Shown in pieces: positions 37,024 through 50,492 of a stretch of DNA of 64,000 nt. This DNA comes from Otis tarda (lineage: Eukaryota > Chordata > Aves > Otidiformes > Otididae). Both the position numbers and the translations under genes were made by a program. The stretch covers positions 45,017,803 to 45,081,802 of the forward strand of contig CM048591.1 in NCBI GenBank assembly GCA_026413225.1, in the 5' to 3' direction. Below the pieces are notes generated by a model. That model made no database searches. It was not told the origin of the DNA and worked only from the letters and a program-made list of their open reading frames with translations. Position 1 is the stretch's first letter; each line of letters starts with the position of its first letter.

Positions 37024-39684
37024 GAGGAATAACTACATTTGCTATGAGTTACTCCAGACTGCTAGTGACACTTTCTTGCACAGTCTGTTCTTGTCTCTAA
37101 TTCTCTGTTGATAATAATTTAGCAAAGTTTGCCTGCCTGTATCATGAGGCAAAAAAATTAAGTACATCTATCACATGCACATCAAGTACATATATCTCTC
37201 TCCCTCTAAACCTCACACCTCCTTCAGAAATTTCAATTGGAGTGTTTTTTCTTTTTCTTTTTCAAATGTTTATGAACTGAACAATGGCACAACCTTATTT
37301 AAAGAGACAATATAGGATGAATCCTTAGTTATAAGACTTCCTGTACCTACAGCAGAGGGAAGAGATACAGAAAGTAAATCTGGCCTTTGACATCCCTGAT
37401 AGCTGTGAAGTGTTCACAAACAGTTTTGGCATTCTGCATTGTTCAATTTTTTTTTGCTTCTTTATCTTGAACAGAAGGTAAAGTAGCTTCCTATCTGCCT
37501 GTTGAAATCAGCTACCTAAATTGCAGTCTTCCCTACTGTATTTCTTTCAGCAGATCATGATCTGCTGATTTTCCCAGAATCTGTCCATTTCCCCAAGTAG
37601 GTACGGCGTCATAATGACCTCTCTGCTTTACTGAGCTTTGTTTTAACCTCCCCATCACCTTCCATCCATCAGAGGGCTCCACAGGCCTGGGAGCAGGAAA
37701 CCCACTAACTCCACAGCTGGCTGGGGCCATGGGAGTCAGGCACTGAACCCTCACTTGATGACCACCTTGCCATACAGTCTTCGATTGATTCTGCAGCAGC
37801 AGCAACAACAAATTATTGCAATAAGAAGATAACATACTTAAATGGCTTACTTTGGCAAAAATTCCACAGTCAAATTTTGGTTTAAACAGTGACGTAGATT
37901 TGATCTAAATTAAATAATGATAAAGGGGAAAAATAATGCAAGACCTCATCCTCAGAAGATCTGTTACTGAACTGAGGTGTAGAAACAACATTAAAGTCCT
38001 GGTGTTACTAATTTTCCCTGCTTATTAACCACAACAGCCCACCTGGAATAACCAATAGCTCTTCCCCTCAGTCAGAAGTTGGGAAACTCATGCTGATGTC
38101 CCTGTGTCACGCACTCTGCCACCTGATCTCCAGTGAGGTGATGGGCTGCTCTGGTTTGGAAAGCGCTCTCTGCTTTCATATAAAGCCTTGAAATGTTATG
38201 GGTCTTTCCTTCTTGGAGTTGGTTTCACTTCCCTCATACACAACCAACATAGCAGTAGGCTGTTCAGCTTTACTTCATTTGCTTGTTATAGCACACACAG
38301 ATGCGCACAAAGGCATGCCCACCCTAAAACCTCTGGGAAGAGTTAATGATGACAGACTGTTACATCTGCAGGGAAAAACTGAAATAGGCATAGATATATC
38401 CCCCTTGTCTTGAAGTGCCTAGAAGCCCAACTGTGCCATGAACATTTTGCATTCGCAGCAAGCACATTATGTTTATTTCTAATCTAAAGTTTATGCTTTC
38501 CATTTTGTTCGATCTCTTTTTCTGTTTTACATGCCATGTTTCTTGATGGCTGCAGTGCTGCCTGAACAACAATCACAAAGGTCCTAAAGCATCCTCTGGC
38601 ACTATGGCTAAAGTGCAGATTTTTAAGATGTTTGCTGAGACAGCCTGCGCAAAGGATTGTTTTTGCAAGTGCATGTGTGCATACGCGTCCATGATCCCTG
38701 TGTGTGGCCTGTGTGAATAACGAGTGCCATTTACCCTGAAGGCTCTCTAAACCACCCTCTCTGCCTGCATAGAAAACATCTCCCTGCTGTAACTAAGCAG
38801 AATTAAAATAGTTACTTGTCCATTCTTTCTTTTATATACACCCACCCTGGCCCCCAGTGAACCTCCTCTGCAGTTCTGCTTCATGTTCCTTGCAGCATCA
38901 GACACCACACAGGCGCAGGGAGCTGAGAAGAGAGGAACAAGGCACTGGAGGCTTACTGCCACTCTCTGTCTCCTACAGCAACCACTTCCAACTGCTTCTC
39001 CACTACACCAACACTTGTTGAATCTGCCCATCCATGCTTGTTCCTCCCTCCTGCACTCTACCCCTACCCTGTTTATGACATTTTCCTCACTCCTGTCACT
39101 CTTCTCACTGATTTAAGCCTCTTGTTTCTCAGAGGCTGTGTGGCTGAACTTCTTACAGAGTTACATAGGAGCTCTGCTTCGTGGGCCATGAAAACGCTGT
39201 ATTTCTCTGCCCTATTAAGCTGTTCCTTCTAAACAATAACGAAAGACAGGAAGCAAAACCATCACAAACTAATAGCTCACAGACCCACCCTCTTGACGTG
39301 ATTGCTATAAAACTTTGGAAGTGATTTGTTTCATTTCTCTCTTTCTCATGCATGCTTGCCACTAGCAATCTACAGAGTTCATTTAACTATGAGTGCAAGC
39401 AGTTTTATACTTCAGTGTAAAGTCTTGGGTCAGTAATCTCATAGTCCTATAGCTGTTTTTAGAATCTAGAATTTTCTTTTAATTTTAATCAAAATGTTGC
39501 TGGCATACAAAATAATTCTTCCGCTTCACTGTTCGTACACTGAAAATTATTTATTTACACCTTGGAATCCGAGAGAATTGTTATCCACTTTATTGTGAGA
39601 AGTCAAAAAACCTAATTTCTGTTCCAGAGCTCAACAGTATTTGAACACTGTCTTTCTTTTAATTTCATTATCACAAAAAGTGCT
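37024..39684. other. unique noncoding DNA
   Basis: No gene or mobile element was recognised. A short CAG/CAA run (37793-37810) is present. Open frames of up to 100 codons (37533-37835, minus) have no recognisable similarity. Confidence 0.5.
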
Positions 39685-39765
39685 AAGTGTTTTATCCCCA
39701 TTTTTCTGCTAGAGAAATTGTGGTAGAGGGAAGATAAATTACTTGCACAAGGATTTCAGAGTCTT
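39685..39765 (-). mobile_element. MIR-type CORE-SINE relic, reversed
   Basis: TTTATCCCCATTTTTCTGCT followed by AGAGAAATTGTGGTAGAGGG and AAATTACTTGCACAAGG is the reverse complement of the MIR core (family pattern TTATCCCCATTTTACAGATG, AGGAAACTGAGGCACAG, TTAAGTGACTTGCCCAAGG). The element is therefore on the minus strand. It is about 80 bases long and strongly diverged, with no coding content. An L2 3' end is a less likely alternative because L2 shares part of this sequence type. Confidence 0.75.
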
Positions 39766-42700
39766 GCTGGTCTAAGGGCTTTCCATTAACCTACATTGCT
39801 TCCAGTTTAGGAAGGCAGATTGCTCAGATTCTTTTAATGTATTTGTGTTACCCACCTCAAAGCCGCTTTGAAATGATTAAGCACGTGGCCAAGAACCACA
39901 AGTTCTTCCTCCTTCCAAAGCTGGATGCTCATCATATTTTACTACTATGTCAAACTCTGCACACAGTAGTTACTTTTGTGAGTGAGGAAAAAAGAGAGAG
40001 AAAGCATAAGGGATCGACAGTCATCTAGGAAATTGGTACCTCTACTTCCACCTCCCAATACAGTGCAGACCGCAGTAGATCACAGTATCCGCTAGTGAAA
40101 TTGCATCAATACTTTTGGTGGAAACCTAGGTCCTTTCACTATTTACCTCAATGGATCCTAAACTTCCTCTTTTCTCTTAATTTTTTTTTTGTAACACAGG
40201 ATGTACTTACCCATCTACATTTAAAGTGGTCTATATCTGTGTACCTTCAGGCTGATGACACTTAGGATCTTCATTTTAGACATTTCTCCTTACACAGATC
40301 AAGAAGATGCCACCATAGAGAATCAAGTAAGGATGCCTGTGAGAGGAGAGGCTAGTGCATGAAGAGCTGGGACTGAACATTTTTTATCTTGCCTTTGGCA
40401 AGTTAAATATCCCTTACTGTTTGGGAAACCGTGAAAGAAAGGCACCCCAGCAATCACTTCCCAGTCATTTATGTAAACAATTTAATAATGAAAACAAAAA
40501 TAACACAGTAGAGTCTGAAATCTGACTGCACTTAGTTTCCGTTAGAAATCCTTTTATGTTTGAAAGTACACCAAAGAAGTAATTCAGATTTTTTTAAAAA
40601 TCAGAGGTAAATAAACCTCTCATCTATTCAGAATGCCATCTGTGTGTTTCAATGGAAAAATTTAATCCTGTGGAAAGGAAATACAGAGTAATCTGTCAGA
40701 GTAATCTGGATACCACACCATCAAAACCTTTTTACTTTTGATTTTGTATTTTTTATTATAGGCTCATATACAAGCTTAACAACCATGTTTCAAAATAACT
40801 CCATTTATACTTAATGTAAGTAAACAGGATACGATGCTATTGATTCACAATTACTTCAGAACCCTAAAATGCCAATTTTAGAGTTTTTCCAACCCATCTA
40901 TTAAAATTCTTAAAAATATTTTTGTTACATTTACAGTAGGTAAATAGTTCTTCTTCCTGACCGAGAAAGGTAAAGACAGACATTAACAATGGCATACTTT
41001 AGGATCATAGAAAACAGCACAACAAGGAGCCAAGGACAAAATTTTGGAAAATGGTATTATATGAACTACAGTTTAGCATAGATTCAGCATAATAAAGGGT
41101 CATTTTTGCTGTGTAACCTAAGTGACATGCTCTGCCTGCCAGTGTTGCCTGGGCAGATGATTTCTCCCTACAGTACAGTCTCTTTTTTTATTGTCACCAC
41201 TCTGGAACTGAAATGGCAGAGAATTCATTACTCCTCCATTTGCAACCACTGAGTAAGTACTGAGCTACTGCTTCAGTGTGATACTTCTCAGCTTTTTGCT
41301 TTCAGGACAAAAACAAATAATAAAATGCTTTAGTTAGGTATTCTTACTGCTTTGTGCAAGAGGTGGGGCACTAGCCCCATTTTACTGCTTGCAGTGTGTA
41401 ATTACAGTCTGCCATTTCCTCTGTGCCTTCAAATTGTTGCTGCATTCTTTCCACCCTGACCAAAAGGTTGTGTAGCATTTCATGCGCTGTTAAATAGCAG
41501 CTTCACTCCACCCTACAAACACCTGTACTTCGTTGCTGGCGAGTGAACCGACCCGTCCATTTCCCCTCACTGTGGAATGCACTTTATGAATTTTTTGAAC
41601 AGCATGAAGTGCATACAAGAGTCACACCTTGTAGGCAAGAGCTGGCAACTGAAGTCTCTCTATCAAAATTCTTATATTTAAGCTTTTCCACTTCCCTCAT
41701 CTTGTCATGCTCCTTTATTACATCCATGCTACTTCAGCTGAGAGGAAAGTGACAGTTTCTGATGCAACGCTGTAGCATGAGGAGCTGGGTACGCAGCAGA
41801 CATGCCAGCAGCTCTGAATTCCTTAGCTAGAGATGAGTTGGAGACCTCTGGTTGTTCTTGGGCTTATTTCTATTAAAACGAATGGAAGTAAAATTCTGAA
41901 ATTATTTTGCTCTTTTCCCCCCTCATAGATGCAAAAAAAAACCCCACACAGGTGGACAAAAGCAGAGGATGGTTCTGTGAACTATAAAACTACCCTTTAT
42001 CTACTTTGTTTTCAGTATGGGTATAAGGAGTAATTTCTTGTACTAGCTGTCCTGATTGATTGCTGATCCAACAGTAGTTATATGGCAGAAGTAAGGAGCA
42101 AGAAATCAGGATGGGTTCTTCATGGAAAAATACATTTAATTTACAAAAACAGGGGCATAACGGTCATCCACTACTGTTTTCTGACCAGCAGCACTCATTG
42201 TTGTGTGAAAGTTGTAACTGCACTGGCTTTAGATTCAAAAAGTGGCAAGAAAGTTACTTGGTTTTCTGACTTTTCTGTGCTTGTGATGGGAGAATCAGCA
42301 TCACTGAGTGTGATGTCACCTGCATGGTACTGCTTTTGCAGCTTGAGCTGGCAAGCTCAAAAGTTTGCTCCTACAAAATCTCCCTGCATGGTGCTGAGCC
42401 ACGTTGTGTTGATGCACCAGGTAGCTCCAAGGTAGCTCAGGAATTCACACTGAATTATGCACCGGTTCACACCGCAGGAAGCTAGGACAGTTTATTTTTT
42501 TAAAATGGGGCCAAGGAACTTTAACTCAATTTTTGAAAAGGGTTTGTATGCCATATTCAGCAATGCCATAGTTAGGCATTCAGTGAAATGACTGAGTTCC
42601 CCCTCAGGGAACGAGGCTCAGAAGGTGAGTAAAGCACACAGCAAAATTAGGTACAAGTTAGAGCCCTGTTCTTCTTCCTGTGCTATCACCTTCCCTACCT

Positions 42701-45700
42701 GTCACTATTTTTACTGCACTTATTCAGTACAGGTAAACTTCTATGGTTAGGAATGTGTAAGGCATCTGGTGTGATGGAGCTGACTTTCTTCATAGATGCC
42801 ATGTTCTCGATTTATGATTAAAACTGTTGATAACACACCAAACCAGGGCTGTGGTTGTTGCTGATCTGTGCCTTCCTATGCAGCGTCAAAGCTTTCTCTT
42901 TCTTCTCTCTGCTCTCCCAGTCAGGAAGGCATGCAACCTGAACAGCTGACCCAAACTGACTAAAACTTAGCTGAGCCGCAGGCTTGGGGCAATCCACTCC
43001 AGAATGCAATTTTTTAAATTAACAATTTAACTCTTCAAGCTAGCAGAGATTTAGAATAGCAAGTTCTGATTTTGGTGAACCTGGAATTGGTCACTGATGA
43101 AAGCACAGCTGCACCCACTTTATAGAAGAACTTCAGGTATCATTTAATCTAGCAGACACCAACAACATACTTTATAGAACACTGAATAATCAAAACTCAT
43201 GCTAAGTTGTCTGGAATCAGTGCATTATACTTGTATTTTGTGTTTTTCTCCATACTTTTCTGAGAATGGTTACTACTTCAAGGATTCTTTACTGCAAGTA
43301 TTAATAGCAGATCTGATTTGTGACTCACTCTTGGACTCTACCAGCTCATCTAATTATTATTGCTACTAATACTCCAGACTCCTCTAGCTTTTTCTCTATT
43401 TTCAACTGAAGAGCTCAGAAGTGGTCTCAGAAGTGCTTTTTTTCTTCTCCATATACACTTTCCCACAGGCATGGACACAAACATAGCTCATCTGATGTGT
43501 GTTCTTCAAAGCAGCCACACTAGAGCTCGGAAAAAGGCAGATCTGTATTTTTTTCTAGATAATTAAAGTACTTACCAACACTTCAAAGTAATTTTTAATA
43601 AGTCTTTTGAGTTTTATTCCATACTTTTAATGTTTTATAAATTTCAGCCTAGGTTAACAGATACTACACATTACTTAGAAAAAAAAATGGTGACATGTTT
43701 TAAGACCAGAAAAGTGGCATTTAGCAAAATACTTCAAAGAGATGCTGTAACTTCAAAAATATCAAGCTATTTTTAACAGAAAGACTAAGAAGAGTAACTA
43801 TTTGGTAGTGTGGTGATTTAGAAGAAGTCAATTTGTAGCTCAACTAGTAATGAATGGTGCAAAGGTATATATATAAAAAAAAGCTTAAAATTGTGTTGCT
43901 TTTGATACTCCAGCTGGGAGTCTGAAGAGGGATAGGATCAGAACTAGATGGATACAGAAAGAGAACTTGATTTGTCTGACTGCTTATCAAAATGTTAAGA
44001 TTTTGACCTCCCAGAGTAAAAAGGCACTGACTATACCAAGGGCAGCATCTTCAGAAAGAAAAGATTGCATTCATTTTTACCCCTCTCTGCCTTTCCTGAG
44101 AACCGACAGATGTTCATGGTTCAGGAACATGCCCTCCTTCCTTCATAAATCTTATGCCCATAAAACAGGTTGTTAGAGCCCATGAGAAGTTCTCCTGAAA
44201 TATGCTTGTAACAGCACTAGTGGCAAAAATGATGAAGTAATTGTCCCATTTAGTGAGATCCAACTTTTACTGCAGTTAATTTCTAAGGAGTCAGAGGCAA
44301 ATTCAGCAGAAGGTTATATTTCTTGCTGCAATTTCTGCATAAATGACATAGGAAATTGGCTTATTTTATTTAAATGGATGTCAGATGTTGCTAAAAGACA
44401 AGAAAACTCAGTCATGGGAAACAACTCCTTAGTACAGCAGGGTACTCGGAAGGCTTGTCATAACCGCTGGCTAAGCCTGTAGGTAGTGAATTCTCCAGCC
44501 AGGGAACAGAAAAAGGCTCCAACTTCCAGTCCTTTAAAAGCCCTTTTTGGAAGCACATCTTACATCTCTAGGTGATTTGTGTTATTTCTGCACAGGGAAG
44601 GTCAATGCCCCCACTCAATGCCCCCACACTAATGACCTAACTTACTACCCCTTAGCAGTTAGGACAATAGTGTCAGTTTAAAAAAAAAAAATTAGCATTT
44701 AACAATATGTCTCTATGCACATTATACTTCTGATAACTTATGACAAGCAAAAGTAATTTTTATTGCAAATAACTCTATTAAAATGTTTTAAAACTTGATT
44801 ATTTCTTGAAATTACTAATGTATCCCTCTGAAATACGTTTATTTAGGAAAAAGTTGGAAAGACTTCTATGCCAGAATTGTGATTTTCAGTAGAAAAGAGC
44901 ATTATTTTCTTTTACAGATTGCAAATTTAGCTCTATGCAGTCTTCAGTTTGGGCAATCAGTGGCAGCAGAAGCTAGAGGGGGACCAGATATGGGCACAGG
45001 TGAGCTAAATACACCAAACAGGTAGGAAATACAATTGAAAGCAAACATTCTGGTTCAGCTTTTAGGGGCACATGGAGGGAGAGGGGCCATACAGCAGCCC
45101 GTTCACCACACTACACACCAAAATCTGGATGTTAAAAGCCTAGAAAACCTTTGTCAAACTTGTACCTGTCACACTTCAACACCTTACTATACAGGACTCT
45201 TCTGTTCTCACTTGCACATTAAACATACCCATCTCTGTTTATTTTTGCAGTTTGGGGTGGGTTTTTTTGGTGTTTTTTTTTGTTTGTTTTGTTTGGTTTG
45301 GTTTTGTTTTTTTTTTTTTCTGTCAGGCTTGATGGCCACATTTTGAATTTTCACCCGGATTATTTTGGTCCTGACACTGGCAAAAAGTTATGCACGCACT
45401 TAACTTTGACCAAAAGTACTCCCCCTATTAGGAACCCTGCTATCTGTGAGACCACTTTTGCAGTTTAATCCAATACATAACCACTTGCAGAATCATGGAC
45501 TTTGAAAACTTGCAAGCAGAGACAGTTGTTTGTACTTAGAAGAGTCTAGTTTAGCTAGCATTACTTTATACTTAAGGAGATTTTAGGCCCTGCCACATTA
45601 ACTCAGTACTTATCTTTTCACGAGAAATCCATTATTGAAGTAAAAAAGATGGTAGATATAATTAATCCAGATTCAGTAAGACATTTGGTATGATGGTATA

Positions 45701-48694
45701 TCAGAAATCAAATGGTGTATGATTAACATAAGAATTGTAAGAGGTGGAAAATGCTAAGTAAACAGCTGAATACAATGAGTTACGTTAAAAGTGGAAGTAC
45801 TTGGCTAAAATAAGTTATTTCTGGAAATATGTTCCAGTAATAAATTAAATATTTAAAAAAAAATTATTACAAGGTCTCTAATAGGTGTAAAGGTGAAAGC
45901 ATTTGCTGTTGCCTCAGTAAGTGAGTGCCAGCCATCCAGAGGAGAACCAGAACATCTTGTAAGAATTAGGCAAGTCTGAGAACTTGGAAGAACTCAACAG
46001 TACAAAAACGCATTTAGCACCCATTGGTAAGAATTTCATCTCTCCCAGAAGGTCACATTTTGGAAGAGGAAGAGAAGGAAGGTCTACACCCGTTATGCAG
46101 TAAGACATTGAGAAGAACTGATCTTTTAAGAAGAGTTCCTCTGTGAATACAAGCCAAGTACCATACTCACTGCTGTTCTTCCCCTCCATGCTTCCCATTA
46201 GCCAACGCCAAAAAAGTGGGATAGGGGAAAGAAAAAGGGGACAGAGGAGAAGACAGAGGCAGCATTTTGAAATAAGCATTTTATGGGTGTTTTTATGTTA
46301 GCACGACCTAAGGAATAAATTGAGCATGGCGTGTCTGAGCCCAGCAGACTCTTGTGCAGGATATGCACTCAGACTGATGGCATTCCACCCAGTTTCGGCT
46401 GTGACTGTATCTCAGCTGTAGCCAAAGGAGCCTCAATAGCCTTTCATGCACAGACAGAAGAAGCAGGCAGTTATACTGGCTGGCATGCTCACTTTGTCTC
46501 TGCTGTTAAACAAAAGGTCTCTGTACGAGGTCACTGTATAATGAGCCGCAGTTCAGTTGTAAATACATTTTCAATGTTTCCATCCCAGTGCAGAACAAAG
46601 AGGAGTGTCCCAATTCAGGTCAACAGTTTGCAAGATCATCATTTGGGGAGAAAAATAATTTTTGTCATCAGTTGTCTTGGCATCACTGTTTCATGGGAAG
46701 CAGGCTTCCTGATACATTTGACACTGGCTGTGATGTCAAATGCCTGTCATTGCCCTCTTTAATCTTAATTGGTGGTCTCTGCTTTGAGCTTTGTTGCATT
46801 TCTGCACACTCAATATTAGGGAATGAATTCTGTTTTGTTTGTCCTTCAAAATTACACTCTTCTTGTTTTCAAAGATTTGCCTTCCTAGGATGCTTGTAAG
46901 TGTGTAAAATCTGAGGTGCAAAACACCAACAAAAGACACGCTGGGCTAGGAACAGGAAAGATGCCTCTTCCACAAGGAGGCAAATTTTCAAATTGGTCTA
47001 CATAGTCCTGTCCCTCTCCAGAAGGTCAGGTCGGCTTCCAGGTCCGCAGAGTCACATCATAGTATATTTTCACTGATACCTTCTGTACAGACTTTATATT
47101 TGGATTTTGAAACTGGCTCAAAATATTGTATTTCTTCTTGTTTCTGGGTTGAAGTTTAGCATTTGAACTATTGCATGCTACCTTTTAAGGGGGTTAATGC
47201 AATATACTCAGGCAGTACAATTAAATATAAGGGTACAGAATATCTTAGGATGCCAAAATTAGATTTGCTTTCACAAACACCACCAAAAAACAAAAAGGCA
47301 TTTTTTTTTGTGAACTGAAAATTACAAGAGACTTCCTACTAATCACCTAATTAAAGCTGTGAACTAGTATAAACAAAGTTTTATTTTCAGCTGGAGATGT
47401 TTACATCCATCTCACTGCAATTTACAGGCAAAGCAAAATTAAAAGTTAATTTAAAATTATTCAGCCTTATTTCAATATTTCTTCAGCACAATGAGATTTA
47501 AAGAAGCCTGTTGCATTAAAAAACCTTAACTTAAAATCTCTGGCACTCTCTTCTCCTTGAACAATCCCAGCTTTCTGGCACATCTTTGTTCTGCCTTTGC
47601 TCTCCTGTGTTCTTGTCCCTGTGTGTACATTGCTTCTCAGGTTTACATGTAGATGCACAGAGATAAATGATCAGAGATTGCAGTATGTATTCTAAAGACC
47701 TTGGTACTATCTGTTTTTCCTCTGAAAGTACTTACTGAATGTTTTACCTGATGCTGCTCTGGTCTTGCAGTAGAAGAAAAAAAATATTTTCAGGTGCCAC
47801 ATTTCCAGTATCAGATAAGTCTTTACATTGCTAAAATAGGCACTTGGAAAATATACCCTATTGGGTACCTAAGTAAGGAAACATACAGACAGATTTTCTT
47901 GGCAAATTCTAACACTAACATAACAGCACATTAACAAGGTACTTTATAGCAATATATGGCCAAGTTACTGTTCAAAATATTTAGTTTTAGAAACACTAGT
48001 ACCTTTCAGTAGAACCCTCATGTTTCTCCTCTTCTGAGTGTTTTGCATGCTTTCTCTTATTCTCTTTCTGGACTTCCAGAACACGTCTGCATCTTCCCAT
48101 GACTTTGATGGTCCAAGCCCTTTTCTACCTCTGGTGGGAAACTCCTGATGACTACAGCTGCTTTGAAAGGAGTTAGACTTTTCTTCTTTTAAACACAGAT
48201 CTGCACTTGTAGTGCACTGTTTTGACCCAAGCGTAATGGTGGGGTTTCAAACCTCTTGCAAGAGGCTACCTCAAAAATGTGTCACCAAGTGAGGCAGAAC
48301 ATGAAATATTCCCTGAGTAAACAGCTCGCTAACCTCCAGCCCTGCTCACTCCTCACAAACCAATCAAGTCTAGACGTTCCCCATCTCCGCTTTTTCTGAA
48401 CTGGTGATTTCTGGCCCACCAGAGCTTTCTCTAATTATGCAATAGCTTATCAACTGGCATCATGTTAAAGAAAAAAAGTTGCATGGGAAAGATGGCAACT
48501 TGGCTCGCCTGTAGCTGTGCTAGTATTAGAAAATGGAGGTGGGGAGCTGTGAGGAACAGATGTCTTTTCCTCCTTTCCTTGCTCTGGCTGGTCAAAGCAG
48601 GGAGGCTTCTGACTTCTGTTTTCAATTGAGACTTTATTTTGTTTGACTATTGTTAAAAACAAAAAGATTCTGGGAGGGAAAAAAGCTTTTAAAA
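39766..48694. other. unique AT-rich noncoding DNA
   Basis: No gene or mobile element was recognised over nearly 9 kb. Small direct duplications are visible: AGAGTAATCTG twice near 40686-40709 and CTCAATGCCCCCA-type units near 44601-44628. Open frames of 117 codons (42082-42435), 121 codons (45914-46279, minus) and 143 codons (46331-46762) carry no recognisable domain and are treated as chance. Confidence 0.5.
45254..45320. repeat. G/T low-complexity tract
   Basis: This tract is made only of G and T over most of its length (GGTTTTTTTGG, TTTGTTTGTTTTGTTTGG, GGTTTTGTTTTTT). It is simple sequence rather than a mobile element tail, since no recognisable element body adjoins it. Confidence 0.9.
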
Positions 48695-48850
48695 GACTGT
48701 GGGTGTGGCTTTTGCTTCTCCTCTCTAGCTGGTGACACAGCCTCCACGACTGTACTTTGAATTTGCTTTTCCTGGGGAGGAGCGGGGAGCCTGCATGTCT
48801 CCTGCAGTATAAAAGACTCTCTCTCCATAATCACAGCAACAAAGACAAGG
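48695..48850 (+). promoter_or_regulatory. possible TATA-type core promoter
   Basis: In order on the plus strand there is GGGTGTGGC (a CACCC/KLF-type box in reverse, 48701-48709), then GGGGAGGAGCGGGG (GC-box-like, near 48775-48788), then GTATAAAAGAC (TATA box, 48807-48817). A pyrimidine-rich stretch and an A-rich start-like region follow near 48835-48845. The spacing from TATA to a start about 30 bases downstream would be normal. No open reading frame or exon was recognised downstream, so this could be chance, an RNA gene promoter or an enhancer. Confidence 0.25.
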
Positions 48851-50492
48851 TCAAATTTAAGGATTTCAGGGATTTGTCAGGATGACTAATCATGATATAC
48901 TGCAGAATTCCACAAGCATGTTAGATGTATAGCTGATTTCTCTGATCCCACAGTACTGCAAAGAAAACTCTAGTAAGCATCTCTTTTCCATTTCTGAATC
49001 TACACTCCTTTACTGTCTCTGCCAAAGAAAGCACAAGAGCTTTAACATTTAAGCATAACTTAAAAAAATTAAAGGAGAACTTCAGCTTATCTTGTTCAAA
49101 GGGTCTATTTACAAGGTGGTCATGAACTCCAGTCTTTTCATTTGGAGAATTAAATAAATCTTTATGGAACGAGATGTAGAATTTAACCTCTCTCTTCAGG
49201 ACACAGTAACATCACAGTTGTAGAAGTCTTGCACCTTTTCTATTTCTTTTGAGTATTGTTTGTTTCATAATAGAGGACTTCAGAATCTTAAAATGGGTCT
49301 GGAATAGAGAAAACAGAATAACTGGAGCAAAAAAGCCCTAAACTTCTGAATTTCTGTATTTCTTTCATACATAATGCTGGAGTGCAAATAGATCAGATTA
49401 ATGTCTGCCTGATAGCCTGGTTTTGACAGACAGTTATGTTTATTATTCAACTTTATCCAAATCCTGTTTCAAGAGATTTCTTTTTTTACATACCAAACTA
49501 AACTAGCAAGAAATACAGATGGACAAAACCGAACATTTGAAGCACAATAAAAAAATTATGCTAGTGCCAAAGTAAATAAACAAATACAATATGAAACGCT
49601 TTGTTTTTGTTCAGCTAAATTATAACCTTATTTTGAAAGTTGGTATGAGTTTTATAATTTTTTGTTTTCTTGTTATGACAAAGAAAAGAATTCATTGGAG
49701 ACTTAATTCCCTTTAACATGCTCTTTGGGGATTTTTTTGGAAGCTGATAGTAAGAAAACAGCCTCTGCTTTTTATAATAATTCAAAATTTTCTCTTAATT
49801 CTACATAGTTTTATAGCATTTTATTTATGAGGCTTTCATTTGGAAGAAAGAGAAAGGGATGATGCTCAAACTTATAGAGCTTCTAACACAGATTTAATTA
49901 TTTTTTTGTCCTTTGAAAAACACATTCAGATAAATCTTACTTTCAGTTGTAAGATATAGTACCAAAAACCACTACTGAATTCAGTGGACTTCATCTGATT
50001 TTACAGATACAACAGGCTAGTCTTTACCCATGTGTGTTTACATTTTGTAACAAGTAGTGTACGCTTGAAGTATTAACATATATAAACCCTACTTAATTTA
50101 CAACTAATAAAGAATTACAGATAGAAGAGTATCACTCTTCAAAGGAACTGCTTGTTTTTCCTCTGACTTTAGTCCTAATTTTACACTGAGTCCTTATTTT
50201 ATACTTCTTGTGTTGAGAGGATTATGATTCCAACAAAACTACTTAAAAGCTTTTCATATATCTACAAAATTATCTACGCTGTCCTTCATTCCACAAGGTA
50301 CTGTTTTCCTCCTCATAAAAATCTCACTCCTAAAAGCTATCATATACCAAATACTACTCCAAGTTTTGGATTACCAATTGATTTCTGCCTAATATTGTGT
50401 AAAGTTAGTAGCAAGGCATTAATTTCTTAACTGAGGCCTTAAAATGTAAAATTGCTTGCTATATTATGCTATACTTCTGTTTAGAATAATAA
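48851..50492. other. unique AT-rich noncoding DNA
   Basis: Nothing recognisable was found between the possible promoter and the long CR1. Confidence 0.5.

Noticed and set aside
37793..37810. CAG/CAA run, considered as a polyglutamine exon
   Set aside because: Only about five units, no surrounding open frame with splice sites and no recognisable protein.
42082..42435. 117-codon open frame on the plus strand
   Set aside because: Low-information translation without motifs; treated as chance.
46331..46762. 143-codon open frame on the plus strand
   Set aside because: It overlaps another open frame (46588-46899). No family similarity and no supporting gene structure.
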